DNA of 64,000 nucleotides from Arenibacterium halophilum (GCF_005938225.1 NZ_VCPC01000001.1:124001-188000); one strand, 5' to 3'; numbered from the stretch's first letter, positions 29,421 to 38,234 are shown. Numbers and translations are program-made. The notes: a model not told the origin generated them from the letters alone.

Positions 29421-29727
29421 GCCGGCTCCCGATCTCAGATCGGGCGTTCGCAAGGTCGAGCGCATACCCCCCTTTCGCGATACCGGCCTGGCTTCTGTAT
29501 TGTTCGACAAGGCTCGCCTCTACTTTCTGGCAGGTACGGATCAGCCCCTCGACTGCAGCGATCTGCTTGCTAGCGGTTCCAACTTCTGTTTCGTCTCCGG
29601 CCTGCAAATTCTGGCACAGTGCCTCTGCCTGCTGGCGCACACGGCGCACCGAATCCTGTAGGGATCGCAAAAGCTCTGCGGTCCGGGACATCTGCTCGCC
29701 CGGTGTGATCATCGTCTTGTCGGTCAT
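29374..29727 (-). CDS. GTA g1: terminase small subunit
   Basis: 117 residues, first gene of the GTA operon. Almost entirely helical (MSRTAELLRSLQDSVRRVRQ, IRTCQKVEASLVEQYR), as for the g1 small terminase that forms a ring without sequence-specific DNA binding. GAGGACACG precedes ATG 29727. Its 3' end overlaps the 5' part of g2. A strong promoter lies about 90 bases upstream. Confidence 0.88.
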   Translation of the reverse strand: MTDKTMITPGEQMSRTAELLRSLQDSVRRVRQQAEALCQNLQAGDETEVGTASKQIAAVEGLIRTCQKVEASLVEQYRSQAGIAKGGYALDLANARSEIGSRLDRLRESSDADEISE

Positions 29728-29773
29728 CGTGTCCTCTCGCGTTGGGTCGGCCCACCGCTCGAGAGAAAAGCAA

Positions 29774-29799
29774 ACAGCCGCAGGCGAACCGGCGGCTGT
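29774..29799 (-). promoter_or_regulatory. Stem-loop in the GTA operon leader
   Basis: ACAGCCGC and GCGGCTGT (29774-29781 and 29792-29799) form an 8-bp stem with a 10-base loop. It lies in the predicted 5' leader of g1, between the promoter and the start codon. T-rich bases follow it on both strands, so it could attenuate transcription or stabilise the mRNA. Confidence 0.45.
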
Positions 29800-29822
29800 C
29801 AGACTTTTTCTAGCATAGGAAA

Positions 29823-29851
29823 TATATACGCTGGACCGTACGCAATGTCAA
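29823..29851 (-). promoter_or_regulatory. Sigma70-like promoter of the GTA operon
   Basis: Read on the minus strand: TTGACA (29846-29851), exactly 17 bases, TATATA (29823-29828). Transcription would begin near 29815 and run into g1. The -10 and -35 boxes are close to consensus, so constitutive activity would need restraint. Two copies of CTG(G/A)ACCGTACG (29831-29842 and 29862-29873) lie in the spacer and just upstream. Confidence 0.75.
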
Positions 29852-29873
29852 GGCATTTCACCTGAACCGTACG
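29831..29873 (-). promoter_or_regulatory. Paired 12-bp motifs, candidate GTA regulator sites
   Basis: CTGGACCGTACG (29831-29842) and CTGAACCGTACG (29862-29873) are direct repeats 31 bp apart, about three helical turns. One lies between the -35 and -10 boxes, the other upstream of the -35. This is the geometry of a regulator bound on one DNA face. In R. capsulatus the GTA promoter is activated by GafA; whether these are GafA sites is unknown. Confidence 0.5.
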
Positions 29874-29928
29874 AGCTAAGCGTTCGTTATCATTAAGGTT
29901 TTGTAAACCATGATGATCAGCGAGCGGA

Positions 29929-31083
29929 TCAGTTATTGGCCCGCTGCGCCTCGATTTCTCGCCATTTTGCGACGTTGCGATTATGCTCTTCCAAGGTGGT
30001 GGCAAAGGCATGGCCGCCTGAACCATCCGCCACGAAGAATACATATTCCGTCTCGGCCGGGGCTACTGCAGCCTGCAGGCTTGCCAGCCCCGGGTTCGCG
30101 ATCGGGGTCGGCGGAAGCCCTTCGATCACATAGGTATTCCAGGGCGTTACCCTGCGCAGCTCGCTCTGACGCAGCCCGCGCCCCAGAACGCCCCGCCCCT
30201 TGGTCAGCCCGTAGATCACGGTCGGATCGGTCTGCAGTCGCATCCCGGCATTCAGGCGGTTGACGAAGACGCTTGCCACTTCACCGCGCTCTTCCGGAAC
30301 GCCGGTTTCCTTCTCGATAATCGAGGCCAAAATCAGCATCTCGTCCGGCCCGCTCAGCGGCAGATCGGGTTCGCGCGCGGCCCAGACTGTTGCAATCCGT
30401 TCTGCTTGTCGCTCAGCCATCACATCCAGAATGGCCTGCCGGTCACCGCCTACGGTCACCTCGTAGCTGTCTGGCGCCAATGTGCCCTCGCCCGGAACCG
30501 CCGCAACCTCGCCCTCCAGCAGGTCCATCGCTTTCAGTGCCTCGACCACCTGCCAGCTGGTCACGCCCTCGGCCAGCGCGATGCGATAGCGCGTATCAGA
30601 TTCACCCCGTTTGGCACTGAACTCGGCCGGCGCCTCATCTAACAGCGGGTCGAATTCTGCGGTAATTTCGAATTGGTTCGTCGCCGGGTCCAACTCGCGC
30701 ACCTGGGTCTGCACCCGGGTCACGCCCACGCGATACACGATCTCGGTGCCGCAGGTGCTCGCGCCACCACGGGTGATCTGGTCAACGATCTGCTCCATCG
30801 AGGCGTTGGATTCGACAAGAAAGCTTCCCGCCTTCAGCGATTGCGCCTTGTCGGTATAATCGGCGCCAATCCGGAAAATCGCGGCATTGGTCACCGCGTT
30901 CTGCCCTGCCAGATCGCGGCTGACCCGCGCCATGTTAGAACCGCGCTCCACCCGAAGGCAGATCGGCTCTTCCAACGGGCCCTGCGCCACATACTGGCTC
31001 TTGCCCCACAGGATGATGCCCCCGACAAGGAACAACACGACCACAAGGATCGTCAGCATGTTAGAGGCAAGGCTTCGCCACAT
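29929..31083 (-). CDS. mltG: Endolytic murein transglycosylase MltG
   Basis: 384 residues. One N-terminal membrane helix (about 8-27, NMLTILVVVLFLVGGIILWG), then a LysM-like/YceG region, then the catalytic domain with ILASIIEKETGVPEERGEVASVF (catalytic Glu in IIEKET, quoted here in parts), RLQTDPTVIYG and a C-terminal TPIANPGLASLQAAV. It cuts nascent glycan strands and sets their length. The ATG overlaps the fabF stop codon (TAATG). Confidence 0.95.
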   Translation of the reverse strand: MWRSLASNMLTILVVVLFLVGGIILWGKSQYVAQGPLEEPICLRVERGSNMARVSRDLAGQNAVTNAAIFRIGADYTDKAQSLKAGSFLVESNASMEQIVDQITRGGASTCGTEIVYRVGVTRVQTQVRELDPATNQFEITAEFDPLLDEAPAEFSAKRGESDTRYRIALAEGVTSWQVVEALKAMDLLEGEVAAVPGEGTLAPDSYEVTVGGDRQAILDVMAERQAERIATVWAAREPDLPLSGPDEMLILASIIEKETGVPEERGEVASVFVNRLNAGMRLQTDPTVIYGLTKGRGVLGRGLRQSELRRVTPWNTYVIEGLPPTPIANPGLASLQAAVAPAETEYVFFVADGSGGHAFATTLEEHNRNVAKWREIEAQRANN

Positions 31084-32342
31084 TAGTCGATCTTTCCGAA
31101 AATCACGCTGGCATTGGTGCCGCCGAAACCAAAGGAATTCGACAGCGCATATTTGATCGCGCGCTCACGCTTGGCGTTCGGCGCCAGATCCACCTTGGTT
31201 TCAACCGCCGGATTGTCGAGGTTGATCGTCGGCGGCGCCACCTGATCGCGGATCGCAAGGATCGAGAAGATCGCCTCGATCGCCCCGGCCGCACCGAGCA
31301 GGTGGCCGGTCGCCGATTTCGTAGATGACATGGTGACCTTGCTCGCCGCGTCACCCATCATGCGCTCAACTGCGCCCAATTCGATGGTGTCAGCCATGGT
31401 GCTGGTGCCGTGCGCGTTGATATAGTCGATGTCCTTCGGCTCCAGCCCCGCCCGCTTCAGCGCCGCGCGCATCGACCGTTCCGCTCCGTCACCGTCTTCA
31501 GAGGGCGCAGTGATGTGATAGGCATCGCCAGACAAGCCATATCCCACGACTTCTGCGTAAATCTTGGCGCCGCGCGCCTTGGCGTGTTCGTACTCCTCCA
31601 GCACGACACATCCCGCGCCTTCGCCCATCACGAACCCGTCGCGGTCGGCGTCATAGGGGCGGCTGGCCTTTTTCGGATCGTCGGCGCGCTTGGTGCTCAG
31701 CGCCTTGCAGGCGTTGAACCCGGCAATCCCGATCCGGCAGATCGCGGCCTCGGCGCCACCGGCGACCATCACGTCCGCATCGCCAAAGGCAATCAGCCGG
31801 CTGGCATCCCCGATCGCATGGGCGCCAGTCGAACAGGCTGTCACCACCGAATGGTTCGGCCCCTTGAAGCCGTACTTGATGCTCACCTGACCCGAGATCA
31901 GGTTGATCAGCGCGCCGGGCACAAAGAACGGGCTGACGCGACGCGGGCCCTTTTCTTCCATCATCACCGCCGTGTTGGCGATGGAATTCAGCCCCCCGAT
32001 GCCCGAGCCGATCAGAACCCCGGTGCGCTCTTGTCCATCCTTATCCGTCGGCAACCAGCCCGAATCCTCAACCGCCTGCTGTGCGGCCGCGATCCCGAAC
32101 ATGATGAAGGTGTCGACCTTCCGCTGCTCCTTGGGCTCCATATATTTGTCGGCGTTGAACGTCCCATCCGAGCCATCGCCACGCGGCACTTCGCAGGCAT
32201 AGGTCGTGGTCAACCCTTCCGTGTCGAATTGCGTGATCGGCCCAGCGCCCGACTGCCCGTCCAGAATCCGGGACCAGCTTTCCTCTACGCCGTCCGCCAG
32301 CGGCGTCACCAGCCCCAGTCCGGTTACAACAACTCTGCGCAT
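31083..32342 (-). CDS. fabF: 3-oxoacyl-ACP synthase II (KAS II)
   Basis: 419 residues from ATG 32342 (MRRVVVTGLGLVTPL); the 40 codons upstream are not conserved-looking. It condenses malonyl-ACP with acyl-ACP in fatty acid elongation. The Cys-His-His catalytic set is visible in VVTACSTGAHA, INAHGTSTMADT and SATGHLLGAAG. It lies with mltG downstream and with acpP, fabG and fabD upstream on the same strand. Confidence 0.97.
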   Translation of the reverse strand: MRRVVVTGLGLVTPLADGVEESWSRILDGQSGAGPITQFDTEGLTTTYACEVPRGDGSDGTFNADKYMEPKEQRKVDTFIMFGIAAAQQAVEDSGWLPTDKDGQERTGVLIGSGIGGLNSIANTAVMMEEKGPRRVSPFFVPGALINLISGQVSIKYGFKGPNHSVVTACSTGAHAIGDASRLIAFGDADVMVAGGAEAAICRIGIAGFNACKALSTKRADDPKKASRPYDADRDGFVMGEGAGCVVLEEYEHAKARGAKIYAEVVGYGLSGDAYHITAPSEDGDGAERSMRAALKRAGLEPKDIDYINAHGTSTMADTIELGAVERMMGDAASKVTMSSTKSATGHLLGAAGAIEAIFSILAIRDQVAPPTINLDNPAVETKVDLAPNAKRERAIKYALSNSFGFGGTNASVIFGKID

Positions 32343-32467
32343 GTGCTGCCCTCTTGCCCGTTGCGTCGGCCCGTTTCGGCCCACGGTTGCCAATTGCGAA
32401 ACGCTCTTACCCCGCACAGGGCGGCGGGGGCAAGTCCTGACGGCTTCCGCCGCTCGTAACACGCTGC

Positions 32468-33019
32468 CTAGACATGGCCTGCCGGACCATCGCGACGCAT
32501 CAGCGCGACCTGCTGCTGTCGCCCGTCATGGGTGATCTCGATCTGCCGCAACTCGCGATAACCCAGATGTTCCGCGATATGCCGTCCCACCGGATTGTCG
32601 ACTGAAATCCGCGCGACCAGCTTGTTCGGGATCACCCGGTCGAACCAGTCGTGCGCAGCCTGCGCCGCATCCAGCGCCACGCCGCTGCCGCGCGCTTCGG
32701 GCACCATAAGCCAGCCGACTTCCGGAAACGTGTCGAATTCCTCGTCCACCGGCGTGCTGCCGTAAAGGAACCCAAGATGGCCGATCATCTCTCGCTGGCG
32801 CTGGTCCATGACGGCCCAATGGCCGAACCCGGCCATCTGCCAGTGCCCCGCATTGCGCAGAAACGTCTCCCACGCGCGACGTCTGTCGCGCGGCGCGCCG
32901 GAAATCGTGCGTAACGCATGGGGCATGGCCCAGATTTCCGCGTATCTGCCGAAATCCTCGGGGCGCATTGCCCGCAAGGTCACCCGCGACGTGTTGATGT
33001 TTGGGATGGATCGGATCAT
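32468..33019 (-). CDS. GNAT-family N-acetyltransferase (RimJ/RimL-like)
   Basis: 183 residues from ATG 33019 (MIRSIPNINTSRVTLRAM). GNAT features: an N-terminal strand RVTLRAMRPEDFGRYAEIW, the acetyl-CoA-binding VPEARGSGVALDAAQAAHDW, and the late NPVGRHIAEHLGYREL. This Acetyltransf_3 type often acetylates protein N-termini, ribosomal proteins or small molecules; the substrate cannot be told. It stands between acpP and fabF. A frame to 33103 extends into the acpP terminator region and is rejected. Confidence 0.88.
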   Translation of the reverse strand: MIRSIPNINTSRVTLRAMRPEDFGRYAEIWAMPHALRTISGAPRDRRRAWETFLRNAGHWQMAGFGHWAVMDQRQREMIGHLGFLYGSTPVDEEFDTFPEVGWLMVPEARGSGVALDAAQAAHDWFDRVIPNKLVARISVDNPVGRHIAEHLGYRELRQIEITHDGRQQQVALMRRDGPAGHV

Positions 33020-33109
33020 TTGGCGCCCGTCCTGTCGATGTCTGCTCTCGCCCCATCTGTGACAGGTTGCGCGCGCCCGGCGCAAGCCCCTTCCAAGCCG
33101 CACAAACGA

Positions 33110-33142
33110 AAACGGCGCCGCCCCGCCGGGGCCGCGCCGTTT
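33110..33142 (-). terminator. Terminator after acpP
   Basis: AAACGGCGC and GCGCCGTTT (33110-33118 and 33134-33142) form a 9-bp outer stem with an inner CCCC/GGGG stem. On the minus strand it ends in TTT and a T-rich tail, 23 bases after the acpP stop codon. Confidence 0.8.
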
Positions 33143-33164
33143 CCGTAACTCTACCGACCTGAAA

Positions 33165-33398
33165 TCAGGAGGCTTCGTTGATGAATTTCACTGCATCGCC
33201 AAAGGTTTGGATGGTCTCGGCGGCGTCATCCGGAATCTCGATCCCGAACTCTTCTTCGAACGCCATAACCAGCTCGACGGTGTCGAGGCTGTCAGCACCC
33301 AGATCGTCGATGAACGATGCGTTCTCGGTCACCTTGTCTTCTTCAACACCAAGATGTTCAACAACGATCTTCTTAACGCGGTCTGCGACGTCGCTCAT
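33165..33398 (-). CDS. acpP: Acyl carrier protein
   Basis: 77 residues, acidic. The phosphopantetheine attachment serine is S37 in [10 protein letters not shown]. It carries growing acyl chains for FabD, FabG and FabF, all encoded nearby. GAGGAACGG precedes the ATG. It seems to be a single-gene transcript, with a promoter in the 344-base upstream gap and a terminator downstream. Confidence 0.97.
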   Translation of the reverse strand: MSDVADRVKKIVVEHLGVEEDKVTENASFIDDLGADSLDTVELVMAFEEEFGIEIPDDAAETIQTFGDAVKFINEAS

Positions 33399-33742
33399 GT
33401 CCGTTCCTCATTCTCTTGCGGGCCCTTGGCCCATTTTGCCCTGGCTCGCTGCCGGGTGGCTTGGTTTCGCCCCACAGCGGGACGGCTCTTCCCCGGCGAA
33501 CCGGGACAGGCAGGAGCGGACATTTGCCCCCCTGCCGGAATCTGCGCCGCTATAGCATAGACCACGCTAATGGCAAACGCTTTCACAATATATGGTACGA
33601 CCCTCTGATCTTCCTCTTTCAGACCCGGCACTAGCGCAATTGAGCCACTGGGCCCGTACGTCCTGATCGCCCCCTTCGGAATGCTTACCCACAGCCCGCG
33701 AGCGATGCAACACATGCCTGTGATCGGCATGCATTGGGCACA
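33399..33742 (-). other. 344-base gap between fabG and acpP
   Basis: No convincing gene; the frames here lack ribosome sites and family features. It holds the acpP leader and promoter (see the next entry). The part next to fabG (about 33600-33742) shows nothing I can name. Confidence 0.6.
33549..33576 (-). promoter_or_regulatory. Predicted acpP promoter
   Basis: On the minus strand TTGCCA (33571-33576), 16 bases, TATAGC (33549-33554). Transcription would start near 33542 and give a leader of about 140 bases before acpP. Confidence 0.5.
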
Positions 33743-34480
33743 CTAAAGCATGGCCATGCCACCATTCACATGCAGCGTCGCCCCGGTGACATAGGCCGCC
33801 TCGGGACTCGCCAGATACAGAACAGCAGCGGCGATCTCTCCGGGTTCGCCCATGCGCCCGGCAGGCACCTGCCCCAGAATCCCCGACTTCTGATCGTCAG
33901 TCAGCTTATCGGTCATCGCTGTGGTGATAAAACCGGGCGCCACCGTGTTCACCGTGATTCCACGGCTCGCAACCTCGTAGGCCAGCGATTTGCCCATGCC
34001 CACCATGCCGGCTTTGGCCGCGGCATAGTTGCCCTGCCCCGGATTGCCCGTCGCGCCGACCACGGACGAGATATTGACGATCCGACCCCACCGCGCCTTC
34101 ATCATGCCGCGCAATACGCCTTTGCACAGCCGGAACGTCGAGGTCAGGTTCACATCCAGCACGCTTTGCCATTCATCGTCCGACATCCGCATGAACAGGT
34201 TGTCACGGGTGATCCCGGCGTTGTTGACCAGAATATCGACCGCGCCCATCGCCTCGGCCGCCTGCTTGGGAAGCGCGGTGACGGCCTCGGCGTCGGACAG
34301 GTTGCACGGCAGCACATGCGCGCGCTCGCCCAATTCGGCCGCAAGGGCCTCCAGCGGCTCGACCCGGGTGCCGGACAGTGCCACCGTCGCCCCGGCGCCA
34401 TGCAGCGCCTTGGCGATCTCGCCACCGATACCCCCGGATGCGCCGGTAATCAGCGCGCATTTACCTGTCAGATCGAACAT
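33743..34480 (-). CDS. fabG: 3-oxoacyl-ACP reductase
   Basis: 245 residues. NADPH-dependent short-chain dehydrogenase that reduces 3-oxoacyl-ACP. Cofactor motif TGASGGIGG (12-20), NNAG (86-89), and the catalytic Ser139, Tyr152 and Lys156 in NISSVVG and NYAAAKAG. It ends with HVNGGMAML, typical of FabG. It is 26 bases downstream of fabD and so co-transcribed. The longer frame to 34831 reads antiframe through fabD. Confidence 0.97.
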   Translation of the reverse strand: MFDLTGKCALITGASGGIGGEIAKALHGAGATVALSGTRVEPLEALAAELGERAHVLPCNLSDAEAVTALPKQAAEAMGAVDILVNNAGITRDNLFMRMSDDEWQSVLDVNLTSTFRLCKGVLRGMMKARWGRIVNISSVVGATGNPGQGNYAAAKAGMVGMGKSLAYEVASRGITVNTVAPGFITTAMTDKLTDDQKSGILGQVPAGRMGEPGEIAAAVLYLASPEAAYVTGATLHVNGGMAML

Positions 34481-34506
34481 GTCTGTTCCTTTCGCTCTTG
34501 CGCAGG

Positions 34507-35436
34507 TCAGGCCAGCGCGGCTTTTACATCGTCGGGGGTGCCCACGGGTTTGCAGGCGATGTCGCGATTGATGCGTCGCACCATACCCGACAGCGCCTTG
34601 CCCGCGCCCACCTCGTACATTTCGGTCACGCCGGCGGCCGCCATGGCCTCGACGCTTTCGCGCCAGCGCACGGCGCCGGTGACCTGTTGCACCAGCAAAT
34701 CGCGAATCTGTTCCGGATCGGTGACCGGCGCGGCCAGAACGTTTGCAACCAAAGGCACCACCGGAGCATTGATTTCCACCTCCGCCAGCGCGGCGGCCAT
34801 CACATCCGCCGCAGGCGCCATCAGCGCGCAATGGAACGGCGCGCTGACCGGCAGCAGCACGGCCCGCTTGGCGCCACGGGTCTTGGCAATCTCGACCGCG
34901 CGTTCCACGGCGGCCTTGTGGCCCGACACAACCACCTGCGCCGGGTCATTGTCGTTTGCCGCCTCGCACACCTGATCGCCGGCCGCCTCTGCCGCAACCT
35001 CGCGCGCGGTGGCCAGATCAAGCCCCAGCAGCGCCGCCATGGCGCCAAGTCCCACGGGCACCGCTTCCTGCATCGCACGCCCGCGCGTCCGCAGCAGACG
35101 CGCCGCATCGGCCACGCTCAGGCTGCCTGCGGCCGCCAGCGCCGAATATTCGCCCAGCGAATGCCCCGCCACAAAGGCGGCATCACTAACCTTGAATCCT
35201 TCGGCCTCCAAAGCGCGCAATGCCGCGATCGAGGTCGCCATAAGCGCCGGCTGCGCGTTCTGGGTCAGCGTCAGCACATCGGCCTCGCCGTCCCAGATCA
35301 GTTCGCTCAACTTCTCGCCCAAGGCTTCGTCAACTTCGTCGAACACGGCCCGCGCCACCGGATAGGCCTCGGCCAGCGCCTGCCCCATACCGATCGTTTG
35401 CGCTCCCTGTCCGGGAAAAATCAACGCCTTGCTCAT
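34507..35436 (-). CDS. fabD: Malonyl-CoA:ACP transacylase
   Basis: 309 residues. It loads malonyl groups onto ACP. The start FPGQGAQTIGMG, the nucleophile motif GHSLGEYSALAAAG (Ser near 92) and VSAPFHCALMAPAA with the catalytic His are all present. First gene of a fabD-fabG pair. Confidence 0.97.
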   Translation of the reverse strand: MSKALIFPGQGAQTIGMGQALAEAYPVARAVFDEVDEALGEKLSELIWDGEADVLTLTQNAQPALMATSIAALRALEAEGFKVSDAAFVAGHSLGEYSALAAAGSLSVADAARLLRTRGRAMQEAVPVGLGAMAALLGLDLATAREVAAEAAGDQVCEAANDNDPAQVVVSGHKAAVERAVEIAKTRGAKRAVLLPVSAPFHCALMAPAADVMAAALAEVEINAPVVPLVANVLAAPVTDPEQIRDLLVQQVTGAVRWRESVEAMAAAGVTEMYEVGAGKALSGMVRRINRDIACKPVGTPDDVKAALA

Positions 35437-35530
35437 GGTGCTCTCCTCGCAGAATTGCGAAGGGCATAGCCCGGCCCAAAGGCGCTGGCAACGCCCCTGC
35501 CTGCGAATTGAGGCAAAAACAGCTTCCCCG

Positions 35531-36037
35531 TCAGGCCCGCTCGGTCAGCCTGACCAGACCGCCCAACTGGATGCGCAGCGCCCGGCGCACGTCGGCATCT
35601 TCGACTGCCAACCGCATCAACATGCTGCCATCGCGGTCGAACAGTGCCACCACCTGCGCCCCGAAATCGACACTGCCCAGGCTGTCATAGCTGCGTCGAA
35701 GGATTGTACGCGGCTCGCCTTTATCGTCTTTTTGCAAAACCCGCACTTCATGCCGGATCGGATCGAAATAGGCATCGGGCTGATTGTCCTGATGGTTTCG
35801 CATCAACAGCGCCAACCCGCAGAAGAAGAAAAATACCGATACGCCCAGCTTGAACATGGCCAGATCAGGATCAGAGAGGCTGCCGGGAACAACCCACATT
35901 CCGGCAGAGCACAGCAACAAGACGGTTCCCGTGACCCGGAATATCACGACCCGAACTGGCCAGTTGGGCATGAAACGCACCATCACCGGTGCACTGTCTC
36001 CAAATCCCGCGACCGCGTCGTCCTTGCCCTGCTGCAT
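35531..36037 (-). CDS. Membrane protein of unknown function
   Basis: 168 residues with two hydrophobic helices (about 30-48, FRVTGTVLLLCSAGMWVV, and 62-79, FKLGVSVFFFFCGLALLM) and a soluble C-terminal half (EVRVLQKDDKGEPRTILRRSY) that looks like a small beta domain. GGAGGAA sits 8 bases before the ATG. It is divergent from rpsF. Family not recognised. Confidence 0.75.
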   Translation of the reverse strand: MQQGKDDAVAGFGDSAPVMVRFMPNWPVRVVIFRVTGTVLLLCSAGMWVVPGSLSDPDLAMFKLGVSVFFFFCGLALLMRNHQDNQPDAYFDPIRHEVRVLQKDDKGEPRTILRRSYDSLGSVDFGAQVVALFDRDGSMLMRLAVEDADVRRALRIQLGGLVRLTERA

Positions 36038-36314
36038 CTGTCAGTTCCTCCACACACCATCAATTTCAATAATTTCAACACCGGCCCCGAAATTCCGGCC
36101 GGGCTGGTGCGCCAACCTGCTAGAGTCAGAAAGCGTCAAATTTTTGGCAATCGGCGCGGACTCCGGCAATCACGACCGGGCTTGCCTTACCGCTCAAACC
36201 CTGTATATGGGCGGCTCCCTGCATATCTACCGAACCGCGCAGACTCTCGTGGCCGGGCCGCAGGGCAAGATGGCCCAGCCTATGAAATGCGCCTTGACAT
36301 AAACAGGAGTATAC
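36038..36314. promoter_or_regulatory. Divergent intergenic region before rpsF
   Basis: 277 bases with no gene. It must hold the promoter of the ribosomal operon. A GGGCC/GGCCC pairing around 36254-36276 may be part of an rpsF leader RNA; S6:S18-binding leaders occur in many bacteria, but I could not confirm the motif. TTGACA at 36294 is too close to the start codon to be a -35 box for this operon. Confidence 0.35.
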
Positions 36315-36668
36315 ATGCCCCTCTACGAGCATGTCATGATTGCGCGTCAGGATCTGTCCAACACGCAAGCCGAAGGCCTTATCGAACATTTTGGCACCGT
36401 TCTCACCGACAATGGCGGCAGCCTCGTCGATCACGAGTACTGGGGCGTCAAGACGATGGCCTACAAGATCAACAAGAACCGCAAGGGCCACTATGCCTAC
36501 CTGCGCTCGGACGCTCCGGCTTCGGCAGTTCAGGAAATGGAACGCCTGATGCGCCTGCACGACGACGTGATGCGCGTTCTGACCATCAAGGTCGACGCCC
36601 ACGAAGAAGGCCCGTCGGTTCAGATGCAGAAGCGCGACGAACGCGACAACCGTCGCGAACGCCGCTGA
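36315..36668 (+). CDS. rpsF: 30S ribosomal protein S6
   Basis: 117 residues, S6 fold: MPLYEHVMIARQDLS at the start, YWGVKTMAYKINKNRKGHY in the middle, and a basic, charged tail (KRDERDNRRERR). S6 pairs with S18 on the small-subunit platform. AGGAG lies 5 bases before the ATG. First gene of rpsF-rpsR-rplI. Confidence 0.98.
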   Translation: MPLYEHVMIARQDLSNTQAEGLIEHFGTVLTDNGGSLVDHEYWGVKTMAYKINKNRKGHYAYLRSDAPASAVQEMERLMRLHDDVMRVLTIKVDAHEEGPSVQMQKRDERDNRRERR

Positions 36669-36696
36669 TCTTGGCTTGAAGAAAGGACACTAAACC

Positions 36697-36924
36697 ATGG
36701 CCGCAAAACCGTTTTTCCGCCGCCGCAAGGTCTGCCCCTTCTCGGGCGAGAATGCTCCGGCGATCGACTATAAAGACACCCGCCTGCTGCAGCGCTACAT
36801 CAGCGAACGCGGCAAGATCGTGCCGTCGCGCATCACCGCCGTTTCCGCCAAGAAGCAGCGGGAGCTGGCCCGCGCCATCAAGCGCGCCCGCTTCCTCGCG
36901 CTGCTGCCCTACGCCGTCAAGTAA
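36697..36924 (+). CDS. rpsR: 30S ribosomal protein S18
   Basis: 75 residues. It has [39 protein letters not shown] and a basic C-terminus ([18 protein letters not shown]), the usual S18 pattern. It is 28 bases after rpsF and 11 before rplI. Confidence 0.98.
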   Translation: MAAKPFFRRRKVCPFSGENAPAIDYKDTRLLQRYISERGKIVPSRITAVSAKKQRELARAIKRARFLALLPYAVK

Positions 36925-36935
36925 GGAGAGTTCCG

Positions 36936-37559
36936 ATGCAAGTCATTCTTCTCGAACGCGTGGCCAAGCTTGGCCAGATGGGCGATGTCGTCGACGTCAA
37001 ACCCGGCTACGCCCGCAACTACCTGCTGCTGCAAGGCAAGGCGCTGACCGCGTCGCAGGCCAACATCGACAGCTTCGAAGCGCAGAAAGCCCAGCTGGAA
37101 GCCCGCAACCTCGAAACCCGCAAGGAAGCCGAGGACATGGGCAACCGTCTCGACGGTCAGCAGTTCGTCGTGATTCGTCAGGCCTCTGACGGCGGCTCGC
37201 TCTACGGCTCGGTCACCACCCGTGACGCAGCCGAGGCAGCCTCCGAGGCCGGCTTCTCGCTCGACCGCAAGCAGGTTGTGATCGAACAGCCGATCAAGGA
37301 ACTGGGTCTGCACACGGTCAACGTGACGCTGCACCCCGAAGTCGACGTTACGATCACTCTGAACGTCGCCCGTTCGCCCGAAGAGGCCGAACTGCAGGCG
37401 TCGGGCAAGTCGATCCAGGAACTGGCCGCCGAAGAAGAAGCAGCTGCCGAATTCGAGATCTCCGAACTGTTCGACGATATCGGTGGCGCAGCAGCCGACG
37501 ACTTTGGCGACGATGCCCCCGCGGCACAGCCCGAAGCCGAAGAAGAGCCCAAGGAATAA
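36936..37559 (+). CDS. rplI: 50S ribosomal protein L9
   Basis: 207 residues. N-terminal RNA-binding domain ([32 protein letters not shown]), long helix, and C-terminal domain. It is longer than E. coli L9 (149) because of an acidic tail (about 165-207) rich in Glu, Asp and Ala, a feature I associate with Rhodobacteraceae. AAGGAGAG precedes the ATG. Confidence 0.97.
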   Translation: MQVILLERVAKLGQMGDVVDVKPGYARNYLLLQGKALTASQANIDSFEAQKAQLEARNLETRKEAEDMGNRLDGQQFVVIRQASDGGSLYGSVTTRDAAEAASEAGFSLDRKQVVIEQPIKELGLHTVNVTLHPEVDVTITLNVARSPEEAELQASGKSIQELAAEEEAAAEFEISELFDDIGGAAADDFGDDAPAAQPEAEEEPKE

Positions 37560-37586
37560 CATTCGGTCAAAGCGCCGATGTTTTGG

Positions 37587-37616
37587 AAACCGCGCAGTTC
37601 GCTGCGCGGTTTTTGC
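37587..37616 (+). terminator. Terminator of the rpsF-rpsR-rplI operon
   Basis: An 11-bp stem (37587-37597 with 37602-37612) closed by the loop TTCG and followed by T residues, 28 bases after rplI. Confidence 0.9.
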
Positions 37617-37763
37617 GTTTAGGCCACGGCCAGCCGCGCAAATCGGCATGGTTTCGCCAGAGCCGCGCGAAAACTGGCGGTTCTTCGCCTCGCGAAAGAT
37701 GCGGGGTTGTCTCATCCTCTCACATGGGTAGCTTGCGCAGGATCCAATTTTTCCGGGTTTCCC

Positions 37764-38234
37764 ATGCTGAACATACGCCGCTTTCTAGGCTTGGCGCTCT
37801 GTGCGCTTGCTCTTTCCGCCTGTGCCATGCCCTCGGCCAATGCCCGGGCGCCGTTCGATCCGCCCCTGCACCCCAACGAAACGCCAGAACTACGGCAGTT
37901 GATCAACACCTACGCCGATGAATACGAGGTGCCGCGCACCTTGGTGCATCGCCTGGCAATCCGCGAAAGCACGCACCGTCCGGGCGCCATCAACCGCCCC
38001 TATTACGGCTTGCTGCAAATTTTGCCCGCCACCGCCCGCTCGATGGGCTTTCGCGGTCAACCCAACGATCTGCTCGACCCGGAAACCAACCTGAAATACG
38101 CGGTCAAATATCTGCGCGGCGCCTGGCTGCTGGCGGACGGTTCGCAGGACGCTGCCGTCGGGCTCTATGCGCGGGGCTACTACTACGAAGCCAAACGTCG
38201 CGGGATGCTGCAGGAAACCGGGCTGGCCCAATAG
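37764..38234 (+). CDS. Lipoprotein lytic transglycosylase (SLT domain)
   Basis: 156 residues from ATG 37764. The lipoprotein signal LALCALALSACAMPS places the lipidated cysteine near residue 20. The SLT domain (about 50-150) contains the catalytic glutamate in LAIRESTHRPGA, then YYGLLQILPATARSMGF and NLKYAVKYLRGA. It would cleave peptidoglycan from the inner face of the outer membrane. The frame from 37707 lacks a signal and is too long. Confidence 0.9.
   Translation: MLNIRRFLGLALCALALSACAMPSANARAPFDPPLHPNETPELRQLINTYADEYEVPRTLVHRLAIRESTHRPGAINRPYYGLLQILPATARSMGFRGQPNDLLDPETNLKYAVKYLRGAWLLADGSQDAAVGLYARGYYYEAKRRGMLQETGLAQ

Noticed and set aside
29774-29799. Stem-loop as a simple terminator of mltG or g1
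   Set aside because: mltG ends on the other side of the promoter region and the loop lies inside the g1 leader; a regulatory leader structure fits better.
36294-36314. TTGACA just before rpsF as a promoter
   Set aside because: The -10 box would fall inside the coding sequence, and the bases there are the ribosome site.
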